Shown: positions 13,767-20,598 of the stretch, in pieces | Layout: each line of letters opens with the position of its first letter | Position numbering within the stretch: the stretch's first letter is position 1 | Assembly (NCBI GenBank): GCA_026996855.1 | Contig: JALWJZ010000052.1 | Coordinates: 1-49,128 of the forward strand | Length of the DNA stretch: 49,128 nt | Reading direction: 5' to 3' | Source: Anaerolineales bacterium | GTDB taxonomy: Bacteria; Chloroflexota; Anaerolineae; Anaerolineales; DRMV01 | Position numbers and translations under genes: made by a program | Notes under the pieces: generated by a model | The model's input: the letters and a program-made list of their open reading frames with translations, nothing else | Told to the model about the DNA's origin: nothing | Databases searched by the model: none

Positions 13767-13796
13767 GTTTCAATCCCTCATAGGTAGGCTGGGAAC
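13767..13796 (-). CRISPR. Solitary CRISPR-repeat-like unit (no array, no cas genes)
   Basis: A 30-nt sequence lies alone in the 121-bp gap between the helicase loader and the next gene. Read on the minus strand it starts GTTCCCAGCC, carries TACCTATGAGG in the middle and ends GGATTGAAAC, the pattern of type I-B-like CRISPR repeats, whose mature crRNAs carry an ATTGAAAC 5' handle. I find no second copy in either flank and no cas gene in the window. A palindrome GTGAATGTTCAC (13798-13809) abuts it. A weak minus-strand promoter candidate exists to its right (TTGACC, 18 nt, GATTGT). See findings for the anti-CRISPR RNA idea. Confidence 0.7.
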
Positions 13797-13838
13797 GGTG
13801 AATGTTCACAATCTCCGTAGAAGTCCAGGAAGGTCAAG

Positions 13839-14093
13839 ATGAACGAAATCCAGACCAACCTGCTCCGCGAGATGGGCGTGGCCTTTTGCCCCCAGTGCCG
13901 GCTTTACGTGGGGCACATGGTGGAAATTCGGGTGGATGACGAGGGCAAGGAGCGCATCCTCACGGCCCTCTCCGTGGGAGGAGCCATTTTGTTTCGCGGT
14001 GAGGGGTGGTGTCACTTCTGTAAGCACCCCTGGTTTTGGGAGAGTTCTCGGCGCAGGATTTTGGTTCGACGGGCCCGAGTGAGCGCGGTATAA
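13839..14093 (+). CDS. Small zinc-ribbon-like prophage protein
   Basis: 84 aa, ATG 13839 with AGGAAGG 5 nt upstream. Two CxxC knuckles (CPQC ~17-20, CHFC ~58-61) with an intervening ~37 residues suggest one zinc site. The C-terminus is basic (SSRRRILVRRARV). Late-gene regulators of phages are often small zinc proteins, so a role as late activator is possible given that both late leaders follow; this is inference. Confidence 0.65.
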   Translation: MNEIQTNLLREMGVAFCPQCRLYVGHMVEIRVDDEGKERILTALSVGGAILFRGEGWCHFCKHPWFWESSRRRILVRRARVSAV

Positions 14094-14094
14094 T
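14089..14094 (+). promoter_or_regulatory. -10 box of the first late transcript
   Basis: Perfect TATAAT across the stop codon of the zinc-ribbon gene. The -35 region is poor (TTCGAC at 18 nt), which would fit activator-dependent late transcription. Start expected near 14101, some 29 nt before structured element A. Confidence 0.55.
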
Positions 14095-14129
14095 ACAAAC
14101 GACATCTCAGCACCTCCGCATTTTTTGCG

Positions 14130-14194
14130 GAACGCCGGAGTTACGCCCGGCATCTCGCCCCACTTTTGGGGTGGGATGTCGGGCGTCGGCGTTT
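14130..14194 (+). ncRNA. Structured leader element, copy A
   Basis: A 65-nt element in the leader of the lysis/packaging block. Outer stem 14130-14137 / 14187-14194 (8 bp). Conserved 6-nt bulge GAGTTA (14138-14143). Inner helix of 18 bp, 14144-14161 / 14168-14185, with G-U pairs and a 6-nt loop. A single T (14186) lies on the 3' side. Copy B (20186..20246) has the same architecture, the same GAGTTA and the same flanks (GCGGAAC before, GTTTAAGG across the 3' end), but different inner-helix sequence with pairing kept. The 136-nt gap 14094..14230 holds this element, a small CCGCA/TGCGG hairpin and the holin SD. Confidence 0.8.
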
Positions 14195-14230
14195 AAGGCA
14201 AAAGGCGGGGTGCGGAACAGGAGGTGAACC

Positions 14231-14506
14231 ATGTTGGATTTCTTTGGGCAGTCCATCAACTTTCTCGCCATCGTGTTCGGCTTAGTAGAGTTCGTCAAGA
14301 AGTTCGGGGTGAAGGGCCGGGTCCTGACCGGGCTCAGCATGGTGCTGGGTGTGGTGCTGGGCGTGGCTCACTATGTGGCCCAGAACGGCGTGCCCCAGGA
14401 TTACGCCTCTCTGTACCAGGCGGGCATGTTCGGGCTGGCGGTGGGGCTGGCGGCTTCGGGTCTCTATGACTTCCTCACGAAGCGATTCCCGCCCGCGGAG
14501 GGATAG
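14231..14506 (+). CDS. Holin-like small membrane protein
   Basis: 91 aa, ATG 14231 behind GGAGGTGAACC. Two or three hydrophobic segments (~9-22, 33-50, 62-82) with a short charged turn and a basic/acidic tail. It sits 2 nt before a GH25 endolysin, the usual holin position, so it probably forms the membrane lesions that release the lysin. I see no unambiguous family motif. Confidence 0.75.
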   Translation: MLDFFGQSINFLAIVFGLVEFVKKFGVKGRVLTGLSMVLGVVLGVAHYVAQNGVPQDYASLYQAGMFGLAVGLAASGLYDFLTKRFPPAEG

Positions 14507-14508
14507 GT

Positions 14509-15327
14509 ATGGGATGGCTTTTCGGCGTGGACGTCAGTAAGTGGCAGGGGGAGATTGATTGGACGGTGCTGGCAAACCGGGTCTCTTTCGCTTTCATCAA
14601 GGCCACCCAGGGGACGGGCTACGTGGACCCGCAATTTCAACGGAACTGGGCCGAATCACGGGGGCGTGTGGTACGTGGAGCGTACCACTTCTGGCACGCG
14701 GGGCTGGATGCAGAGGCGCAGGCCCGGCATTTTCTTGCGGCGCTGGAAGGGGCGGGCGACCCGGGCGAGTTGCCGCCAGTGCTGGACCTGGAGATGGATC
14801 CGGTGACCTGGGCGGAGGTACAGGCGTTCATGGACGTGGTGGAAGAGGGTCTTGGACGGACGCCCATCCTTTACACTTCGCCCGGGTTTGCCCGCAGATT
14901 GGGCCTTCCGCCGAAAACCTGGCCGCTTTGGGTGGCCCATTACAACGTGCTCCGGCCCACATTGCCCCCAGGGTGGGGAGCCTGGGTGTTCTGGCAATAC
15001 CAGGTGGCTACTATCCGGCCCTACGAGTGGGGGGTACAGTCGCGGCGGCTGGACATGAACTACTTCCGGGGCGGATGGCCGCAGCTGGTGCGATTTGTGT
15101 TGGGCTATGACGCAAAACCTGCCCCCGAAGGGAAGCAGTACCGTGTGACCGCCTGGCGGCTGAACGTGCGTAGCGGCCCGGGCGTGAACTTCTCTCGTGT
15201 GGGTCAGCTGCGCCGGGGTGATGTGGTGTACGTGGACGAAACGGCCATGACCGATCGGTATTCGCCCTGGGGGCGCATTGGTGAGGAGCGGTGGATTAGC
15301 CTGCAGTTCGCGGAGAGGATGGCATGA
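14509..15327 (+). CDS. Endolysin: GH25 muramidase with C-terminal SH3-type domain
   Basis: 272 aa. GH25 lysozymes cleave peptidoglycan glycan strands. Seen: GVDVSKWQGEIDW (~6-18), FAFIKATQG (~28-36), GAYHFWHA (~57-64), LPPVLDLEMD with the catalytic acids (~88-97), VFWQYQ (~161-166), LDMNYF (~182-187). Residues ~205-270 (RVTAWRLNVRSGPGVNFSRVG) are an SH3b-like wall-binding domain. No signal peptide, so it depends on a holin. The stop overlaps the next start. Confidence 0.93.
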   Translation: MGWLFGVDVSKWQGEIDWTVLANRVSFAFIKATQGTGYVDPQFQRNWAESRGRVVRGAYHFWHAGLDAEAQARHFLAALEGAGDPGELPPVLDLEMDPVTWAEVQAFMDVVEEGLGRTPILYTSPGFARRLGLPPKTWPLWVAHYNVLRPTLPPGWGAWVFWQYQVATIRPYEWGVQSRRLDMNYFRGGWPQLVRFVLGYDAKPAPEGKQYRVTAWRLNVRSGPGVNFSRVGQLRRGDVVYVDETAMTDRYSPWGRIGEERWISLQFAERMA

Positions 15328-15581
15328 ATGAGATCTGGCTTAGCATTGTAGCCCAACTCCCTGTTGTAGGGGTTTTTGCGTACTTCATGCTGATGCAGCA
15401 GCAGCGTTTTTATGAGCACCTGGCCCGACAGGAAAATTTGTGGCGCGAATTCATCAAGGCCGAGCGGGAAGCGCTGGTGGCGGCGCTGGAAAGCGTCACG
15501 CAGGAGATGCGAGAGGTGCGGGAAGAGGTGCGGCGTCACGACCAGCGCATTTCGTCTTTACTGGAGCGGCGCAATGAATGA
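15324..15581 (+). CDS. Membrane-anchored coiled-coil lysis accessory (XhlA/BhlA-like)
   Basis: 85 aa: a single N-terminal membrane helix (~6-24), then a long charged coiled coil (EREALVAALESVTQEMREV, ~45-80). Small proteins of this shape in lysis cassettes act as holin partners or lysis regulators (XhlA/BhlA-like). ATGA overlap with both neighbours shows tight coupling. Confidence 0.7.
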   Translation: MNEIWLSIVAQLPVVGVFAYFMLMQQQRFYEHLARQENLWREFIKAEREALVAALESVTQEMREVREEVRRHDQRISSLLERRNE

Positions 15582-15675
15582 TTGGTTGCTATACATAGGC
15601 TTACTTGCAGCGTTGGTATTGCTCTTGTGGCTGTTAACGTGGTTTTTCGGGCAATGGGGCGACGGCGGAAACTGA
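15574..15675 (+). CDS. 33-aa single-span membrane peptide
   Basis: ATG 15574 overlaps the previous stop (15579-15581). Almost all of it is one transmembrane helix (WLLYIGLLAALVLLLWLLTW) ending in Gly/Asp. It lies between the lysis gene and the small terminase and overlaps the terminase start by 22 nt. It may be a second small lysis protein. Confidence 0.55.
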   Translation: MNDWLLYIGLLAALVLLLWLLTWFFGQWGDGGN

Positions 15676-16079
15676 CCAAGAAACTCATTAAGCGGTTGGC
15701 GAAAGAAATTGCCCGCGGGTTGCCCTATGACACCGCGGCCCGGCTGGCAGGCATTAACCCCACCACGTTCTACCGCTGGAAGCGGGAGGCCGAGGCCGCC
15801 CGGGAGGCCGGTGTGCGGCGGGGTATCCTGGTGGAGTTTTTGCGGTCCATTGAAGAGGCCGAGGCCCAGGCAGAGCAGGCTCTGGTAGAACGAGTCGTCG
15901 TCCAGGGCGGGGCCAGGGGGGCCATGTGGATTTTGGAACGGCGCTGGCCGGAGAAGTGGAGCCCCCAGATGCGAATGCAAATCGCCGAGGACCTGGAAAT
16001 CGTGCTGGATTGGGGCGTGACGGATGATGCAGACGAGCAAGACGCGACGGATTCAGGTGAGCCTGCCGAAGATGCATGA
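15654..16079 (+). CDS. terS: Terminase small subunit
   Basis: 141 aa from ATG 15654. The N-terminus MGRRRKLTKKLIKRLAKEI and YDTAARLAGINPTTFYRWKRE (~28-48) form an HTH that recognises packaging sites; the coil (~55-90) would drive ring formation. The segment ILERRWPEKW (~101-110) is common in terminase small subunits. Directly followed by the large subunit with 56-nt overlap. Confidence 0.85.
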   Translation: MGRRRKLTKKLIKRLAKEIARGLPYDTAARLAGINPTTFYRWKREAEAAREAGVRRGILVEFLRSIEEAEAQAEQALVERVVVQGGARGAMWILERRWPEKWSPQMRMQIAEDLEIVLDWGVTDDADEQDATDSGEPAEDA

Positions 16080-17265
16080 GCGCCAGCGCCAGGTGCTCTC
16101 GGCATACCTGAGCGGGAAGTGGCGGTATTTCATCCTCCGATGGGGGCGACGAAGCGGGAAAACGAAACTGGCCAGCATGATTGCCTTCGGCGAGGCCCTG
16201 CAGGGGAAAAAGGTCTTCTGGTTGGTGCCGGAGTACAAGTACTCCAATACCGCCTGGCGGGACCTGAAAGCCCTGGTGCGCCGCCTCACCGAACGGGTAC
16301 CCGGATTAATTCAAAGCAACGAGCAGGACCGCATCATGACCTTTCCCAGGGACGGCTGGGTGCAGGTACTTTCAGTCAAGAACCCGGATAGCGTCCGAAG
16401 CGAAGGCGTGCATCTGGCCGTGATCGATGAGTCGGCACTGATTCGGAGGTGGGAGGAGGTCTGGCAGGCCCTGCGTCCGGCCCTGACCGATTACCGGGGC
16501 CGGGTGATTTTCATCTCCACACCTAAAGGCAAGAACTTTTTCTACCACCTGTGGAAGGACCACGAGGGCGACCCCGACTGGTACTTATCGCACATGCGCT
16601 CGGAGGAGAACCCCTTTCTCCCTCCCGGTGAAATTGAGGAAGCCCGGCGCACGTACCCGCCCCTGTTCTTCCGGCAGGAATTCGAGGCCGAGTTCGTGGA
16701 TGTGGAAGGGGCCTTCTTCAAGCGGGAATGGCTGCGCTTTGCGGACGCTCCACCGCCGGAAGACACGTTTACTGTCCTGGTGCGGGGCTGGGACATTGCC
16801 ATTACGCCGGACGAGGGAGATTACACCGTGGGCGCGAAGGTGGGCGTGGACAGGGAGGGCGTGTTGTGGGTGCTGGACCTGGTGCGGGGGCGCTGGGACT
16901 GGCCCACGGTGGTGCGCACCATCCGGGAGACGGCTCTACGGGACGGACCGCAGGTTTCCCAGGCCATTGAGGCCGTGGGGGTGCAGAAAGGCATCTGGCA
17001 AACGTTGATGCGGGAACCCGCCCTGGCCGGGCTGGCCCTGTACCCGGTGTATCCGCGAGGAGACAAGATGGCCCGGGCGCTACCCCTGGCCAGCCGGGCC
17101 CAGGCCGGACGGTTCGTTATCCTTCAACGGCCCTGGACACGGGAGCTGGTGGACGAATTGCTCTCTTTCCCTCTTGGGGAGCACGATGACCAGGTGGACG
17201 CTCTGACCACGACCCTGCAGATGCTGGCCGAAGGACAGGTGACCACGATTCGCGGCATCTGGTAG
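16024..17265 (+). CDS. terL: Terminase large subunit
   Basis: 413 aa. DNA-packaging motor. The ATPase half has a Walker A variant WGRRSGKTKLAS (~40-51), coupling strand VFWLVPEYKYS, Walker B HLAVIDESALI (~129-139) and motif III FISTPKGKN (~161-169). The nuclease half has VRGWDIAITPDEGDYT (~248-263) and the C-terminal acidic HDDQVDALT (~388-396), the RNaseH-fold metal residues. Start 16024 lies inside terS; the Met at residue 17 is an alternative. The portal follows after 10 nt. Confidence 0.93.
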   Translation: MMQTSKTRRIQVSLPKMHERQRQVLSAYLSGKWRYFILRWGRRSGKTKLASMIAFGEALQGKKVFWLVPEYKYSNTAWRDLKALVRRLTERVPGLIQSNEQDRIMTFPRDGWVQVLSVKNPDSVRSEGVHLAVIDESALIRRWEEVWQALRPALTDYRGRVIFISTPKGKNFFYHLWKDHEGDPDWYLSHMRSEENPFLPPGEIEEARRTYPPLFFRQEFEAEFVDVEGAFFKREWLRFADAPPPEDTFTVLVRGWDIAITPDEGDYTVGAKVGVDREGVLWVLDLVRGRWDWPTVVRTIRETALRDGPQVSQAIEAVGVQKGIWQTLMREPALAGLALYPVYPRGDKMARALPLASRAQAGRFVILQRPWTRELVDELLSFPLGEHDDQVDALTTTLQMLAEGQVTTIRGIW

Positions 17266-17275
17266 GAGGTGAAAC

Positions 17276-18601
17276 GTGCCTGTGCAACCCCGCATCCTGA
17301 GCGAGAGCCTGTGGAACATCATTGAGGTGGGCCAGCAGGAGCACCTGGCCCAAATCCAGCGGGCCTGGCTGGCCTACTTCGGACGTTACAAACCCAGCCT
17401 GAAGGTGCGCCCCGGCGAGCCGGACGACAACACCTTTGTGAACTTCATCCGGCTGCTGGTGGACAAGGGCGTGTTTTTCCTCTTCGGCAAGGGGGTGGAC
17501 TTCGAACTGGACGAACTGCGGGAGACGGAGGCCGAGGCCTGGCTGGAGGAAACCTGGGCGCGCAACCGGAAGATGCTCTTGCTGCAGAAACTGGCTTTGA
17601 ACGGGGCCATTGCGGGGCACGCGTTCGTGAAGATTCAGCGGACGGGGAACGGGTACCCGCGGCTGGTGGTGCTGGACCCGGAAACGGTGGCGGTGAAGTT
17701 GCGGGAGGACGACATCGACCAGGTGGAGGGGTACGAGATTCGCTACCCCTCCCGCACGCCGGACGGGAAGGTGGTGCTGGTGCGGCAACGCATAGCGCGG
17801 GAGGGTGCGGGATGGGTCATCATCGACGAGCGGAGCATTCCGGATTCACCCGTGTGGCAGGAGGTGGGTCGGGAGACCTGGCCCTGGGCCTTTCCACCTG
17901 TGGTAGACTGCCAGAACCTGCCGCTGCCGAATTCTTACTGGGGGATGCCGGATGTGACGGACGACCTCATCCGGCTCCAGGAGAAGCTGAACTTCGTGGT
18001 TTCGAACTTGATGAAGATTCTCCGGTACCATGCGCATCCGAAGCTTTTTGGGTATGGCGTGCCTCATGGAGTGCGCATCCGTGTAGGGCCGGATGAGATG
18101 ACCAACCTGCCCCAGGGTGCGAAGGTGGAAGCCATTGCGCCCAGGGCCGACTTTCAGGGCGCGCTGGACCTGTACCGGGAATTGAAGCGGGCCATGCACG
18201 AACTGACCCAGGTGCCCGAAATCGCCCTGGGCCGGGTGGAGGGCAGCGGCCAGGTGAGCGGCGTGGCCCTGAAGGTGTTGTATGGGCCCTTGCTCGACAA
18301 GACCGCGGTGAAGCGACAGACGTACGGGTATCTGCTGGAGGAGATTAACCGCCGCCTGCTGGTGGTGGGAGGCCATGCCCGGTATGAGGATGTGCGGGTG
18401 AAGGTGGTGTGGCCCGAACTTCTGCCTGCGGACCCGAAGGCGCAGAGGGAAGTGGCCATGCTGGACCTGCAACTGGGCGTCTCCCAGGACACCATCCTGC
18501 GCTCCCTGGGCTACGACCCGGCCCTGGAACGGGAGAAACAGGAACTGGCCTCACAGGATACGGCGGAGGCGCTGCTCAAGGCTTTCGACCGGGGAGCGTA
18601 G
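17276..18601 (+). CDS. Portal protein (SPP1 gp6-like)
   Basis: 441 aa from a GTG codon with GGAGGTGAAAC upstream. The dodecameric portal is the DNA gate of the head. Recognised by NFIRLLVDKGVFFLFGKGV (~48-66), the central GMPDVTDDLIRLQEKLNFVVS (~222-242) and GSGQVSGVALKVLY (~320-333), which are typical of SPP1-like portals, and by position between terL and a MuF-type protein. No truncation visible. Confidence 0.9.
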   Translation: MPVQPRILSESLWNIIEVGQQEHLAQIQRAWLAYFGRYKPSLKVRPGEPDDNTFVNFIRLLVDKGVFFLFGKGVDFELDELRETEAEAWLEETWARNRKMLLLQKLALNGAIAGHAFVKIQRTGNGYPRLVVLDPETVAVKLREDDIDQVEGYEIRYPSRTPDGKVVLVRQRIAREGAGWVIIDERSIPDSPVWQEVGRETWPWAFPPVVDCQNLPLPNSYWGMPDVTDDLIRLQEKLNFVVSNLMKILRYHAHPKLFGYGVPHGVRIRVGPDEMTNLPQGAKVEAIAPRADFQGALDLYRELKRAMHELTQVPEIALGRVEGSGQVSGVALKVLYGPLLDKTAVKRQTYGYLLEEINRRLLVVGGHARYEDVRVKVVWPELLPADPKAQREVAMLDLQLGVSQDTILRSLGYDPALEREKQELASQDTAEALLKAFDRGA

Positions 18602-18604
18602 CCC

Positions 18605-19999
18605 ATGTCCCTGTGCCGCCCGGAAGACACGCTGGAGCAGTGCGCCCGACGCTGGCGGCGGGCCTTGCAACGGCGGGAGAAGGAGGCCCGCGACCTGCTG
18701 CTACAGCAGTACGGCGAGGTCTACCGCTGGATGAAGGGGGAACTTGTAGCGCTGCTCAAGGAGATTCAGGAGCTGGAGGGCGAGGTCTCGCCCTGGCATC
18801 TGGTGCGAGCGCAGCGGTATAAGGCCTTGCTGGCGCAGATTGAGGCCGAGATGGAGCGGCTGGCAGGAGTGGCTGCACGGGAGACGGAGAAGGCTCAGTA
18901 CGATGCGCTCCAGATGGCCTGGGAGGGCGCGGGGGAGCAGTTGCGGGCGATGGGGCTGGACGTCTCCTTCTTCGGTTTTCCCCATGAGGCCTTCCAGGAA
19001 ATGGTTGGGCTGCTGGCCAATGGAACGCCCCTGGCCGAGCATTTCGCCCGGACGGTGACGCCGGAGGCGATGCAACAGCTCAGGCAAGCCCTGCTGGCCG
19101 GGCTGGCCGCGGGATGGTCTCCGTCCCAAGTGGCCCGGTACGCAGCGCAGAAGGGCGTGGGGCTTTCCCTGGCCCGGGCCATGACCATCGCCCGCACCGA
19201 GATGCTGCGGGCCTACCGGGAGGGAACGCGGCGACGGTATGCCAAGGCTGGCATTCGGGAGTGGATTTGGCTTTCGGCCCGGGACCGCCGCACGTGCCCG
19301 GCGTGTCTGGCCCTGCACGGGAAGCGATTCAAAGTGGACGAGCCTCAGCGAGGGCATCCCAACTGCCGCTGCACGATGGTGCCGGCGATACCGGGAGTGG
19401 ATTACGGGATTGAGTCGGGAGAGGCGTGGCTGCGGAGGCAGCCGCTGGAGGTGCAGGAGGCGATTTTGGGGAAGCGAGGGGCAGAATGGTTTCGGGAAGG
19501 TGTGGTAAAGTTAGATGACTTCTTGGCGTTTCGCGACAGTGAGCGATGGGGAGGTATGTACGTGACGCGAAGCCAAAAGGATATTCTGGCGCGTTTATGG
19601 AAAAACCGTGAGACCCTGTTGGAGCAGGATCGCATTGTGCCAGTCGAGACAATTCCAGATGCTATCTTGCGAAGGATTGGGGTCCAAATTGAAGGAAATC
19701 GGACGGTTGTCCTTACAGCGAAGCGTCGTTTGCACTACCTTGAGCGTCACCCGGAAGTGGCCAAGTGGGAAGCGTTATTTCCTAAAGTGATTCGCAAACC
19801 GGATGAAGTGCATAGGAACCGAAAAGACCCTCAAATCTTCAACTTCTATAAACGCATTGATGCTGAGCATTATTTGAGACTGACTGTGGTTGTACAGGAA
19901 AAGGCGGCCAGATTCAAACATTCCATTATCACGGTTCGGATTGCGCGGCTTAGGGAAGTGCATCGTAGCAGGGAGGCAGGTCTGAAAATTTGGCCCTGA
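18605..19999 (+). CDS. MuF-type head protein with C-terminal nuclease-toxin-like domain
   Basis: 464 aa. Residues ~1-170 are helical. The MuF core (~185-262) has ARTEMLRAYREGTRR, then a zinc pair CPAC and H.NCRC. After a linker, residues ~345-464 form a separate domain: RRLHYLERHPEV, FPKVIRKPDEVHRN, FNFYKRID.EHYLRLTVVVQ, SIITVRIARLREV, which resembles the PBECR (Barnase/EndoU/ColicinE5/RelE-like) nucleases found at MuF C-termini. Base composition turns more AT-rich from about 19500, consistent with a domain acquired separately. The head role is well supported; the toxin role is inferred. Confidence 0.82.
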   Translation: MSLCRPEDTLEQCARRWRRALQRREKEARDLLLQQYGEVYRWMKGELVALLKEIQELEGEVSPWHLVRAQRYKALLAQIEAEMERLAGVAARETEKAQYDALQMAWEGAGEQLRAMGLDVSFFGFPHEAFQEMVGLLANGTPLAEHFARTVTPEAMQQLRQALLAGLAAGWSPSQVARYAAQKGVGLSLARAMTIARTEMLRAYREGTRRRYAKAGIREWIWLSARDRRTCPACLALHGKRFKVDEPQRGHPNCRCTMVPAIPGVDYGIESGEAWLRRQPLEVQEAILGKRGAEWFREGVVKLDDFLAFRDSERWGGMYVTRSQKDILARLWKNRETLLEQDRIVPVETIPDAILRRIGVQIEGNRTVVLTAKRRLHYLERHPEVAKWEALFPKVIRKPDEVHRNRKDPQIFNFYKRIDAEHYLRLTVVVQEKAARFKHSIITVRIARLREVHRSREAGLKIWP

Positions 20000-20019
20000 A
20001 TGCCACAAAAATGCTGTTG

Positions 20020-20047
20020 TTGTACTACAGTTGTGCTATACTATAAA
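20020..20047 (+). promoter_or_regulatory. Promoter of the structured RNA / capsid-tail transcript
   Basis: TTGTAC (20020-20025), 16 nt, TATAAA (20042-20047); an overlapping TATACT lies at 20037-20042. Predicted start at 20053-20055, just before the closing stem of the structured RNA at 20058, so the promoter and the RNA fit each other. Confidence 0.6.
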
Positions 20048-20057
20048 CGACCGACAA

Positions 20058-20171
20058 CGGCGGGCTTCGTGAGGTGGAGATAATCTGCCTACCATGCGCC
20101 AGGGTGCGGGGTGACCCGTACCGGGCATTACAAGAGATGAGGGGGTGGCAGTCCCTCCACGAAGCCTGCCG
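20058..20171 (+). ncRNA. Multi-branched structured RNA candidate
   Basis: Closed by a 14-bp stem (20058-20071 / 20158-20171, one G-U). Inside are three hairpins: 20073-20080 / 20084-20093 (8 bp, UAA loop, two bulges); 20103-20110 / 20115-20122 (8 bp, GUGA tetraloop of the GNRA type), extended by 20095-20100 / 20123-20127; and 20139-20143 / 20153-20157 (5 bp). No coding frame with a ribosome site covers the gap 20000..20260. The function and family are unknown to me; a packaging RNA, a leader ribozyme or a regulatory leader are all possible. Confidence 0.7.
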
Positions 20172-20185
20172 AGGATAGCATAGCG

Positions 20186-20246
20186 GAACAGCCGGAGTTA
20201 CGCCCGGCTCGGCCCCTTCGGGGGTCGGGTCGGGCGTTCGGCGTTT
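20186..20246 (+). ncRNA. Structured leader element, copy B
   Basis: 61 nt, same fold as copy A. Outer stem 20186-20194 / 20239-20246 with bulged A 20190; bulge GAGTTA 20195-20200; inner 16-bp helix 20201-20216 / 20221-20236 capped by a UUCG tetraloop; TT on the 3' side. It lies 15 nt upstream of the first gene of the capsid/tail block, downstream of the multi-branched RNA. Confidence 0.8.
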
Positions 20247-20260
20247 AAGGGGTGGTTGCG

Positions 20261-20587
20261 ATGGCGGTAAAGGTGAGCACGAAACCCTGGAGCCGTTTCA
20301 AGGAGAGCGACTACACCCTGGAACAGTGGCATCGGGCCTGTCTGATTCATCTACACAAGGGCAAGCCCACGGCCAAGGCGCAGTGCAAGCTGCCCGTCCG
20401 GGAGCCGGACGGCACGCTTAACCGCAACGGCATCATTGCCGCCGCGGCTGCGCTGGCCGGGGCCCGGGGTGGGGTGAAAGCACCCCGTGAGCAAAAACGC
20501 AAAGCGGCCCGGGCTCTCATTCGTCTATATCGGCAGGCCTTGAAGATGGAACCCCCGGAGTCCATCAAGCGCATAGCCCGTATATAG
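20261..20587 (+). CDS. Small conserved phage head-region protein
   Basis: 108 aa from ATG 20261. Contains TLEQWHRACLIHLHKGKPTAK, YKLPVREPDG-like KLPVREPDGTLNRNGI and AAAAALAGARGG, a domain common in phage structural regions, alone or at the end of prohead proteases (DUF6582-like). Its exact job is unknown; it may help capsid maturation. First gene of the block preceding the scaffold. Confidence 0.72.
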   Translation: MAVKVSTKPWSRFKESDYTLEQWHRACLIHLHKGKPTAKAQCKLPVREPDGTLNRNGIIAAAAALAGARGGVKAPREQKRKAARALIRLYRQALKMEPPESIKRIARI

Positions 20588-20598
20588 GAGGAGTCATC

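Noticed and set aside
13767-13796. A CRISPR array
   Set aside because: Only one repeat-like unit is present; there is no second repeat at spacer distance on either side and no cas gene, so I report a solitary unit instead.
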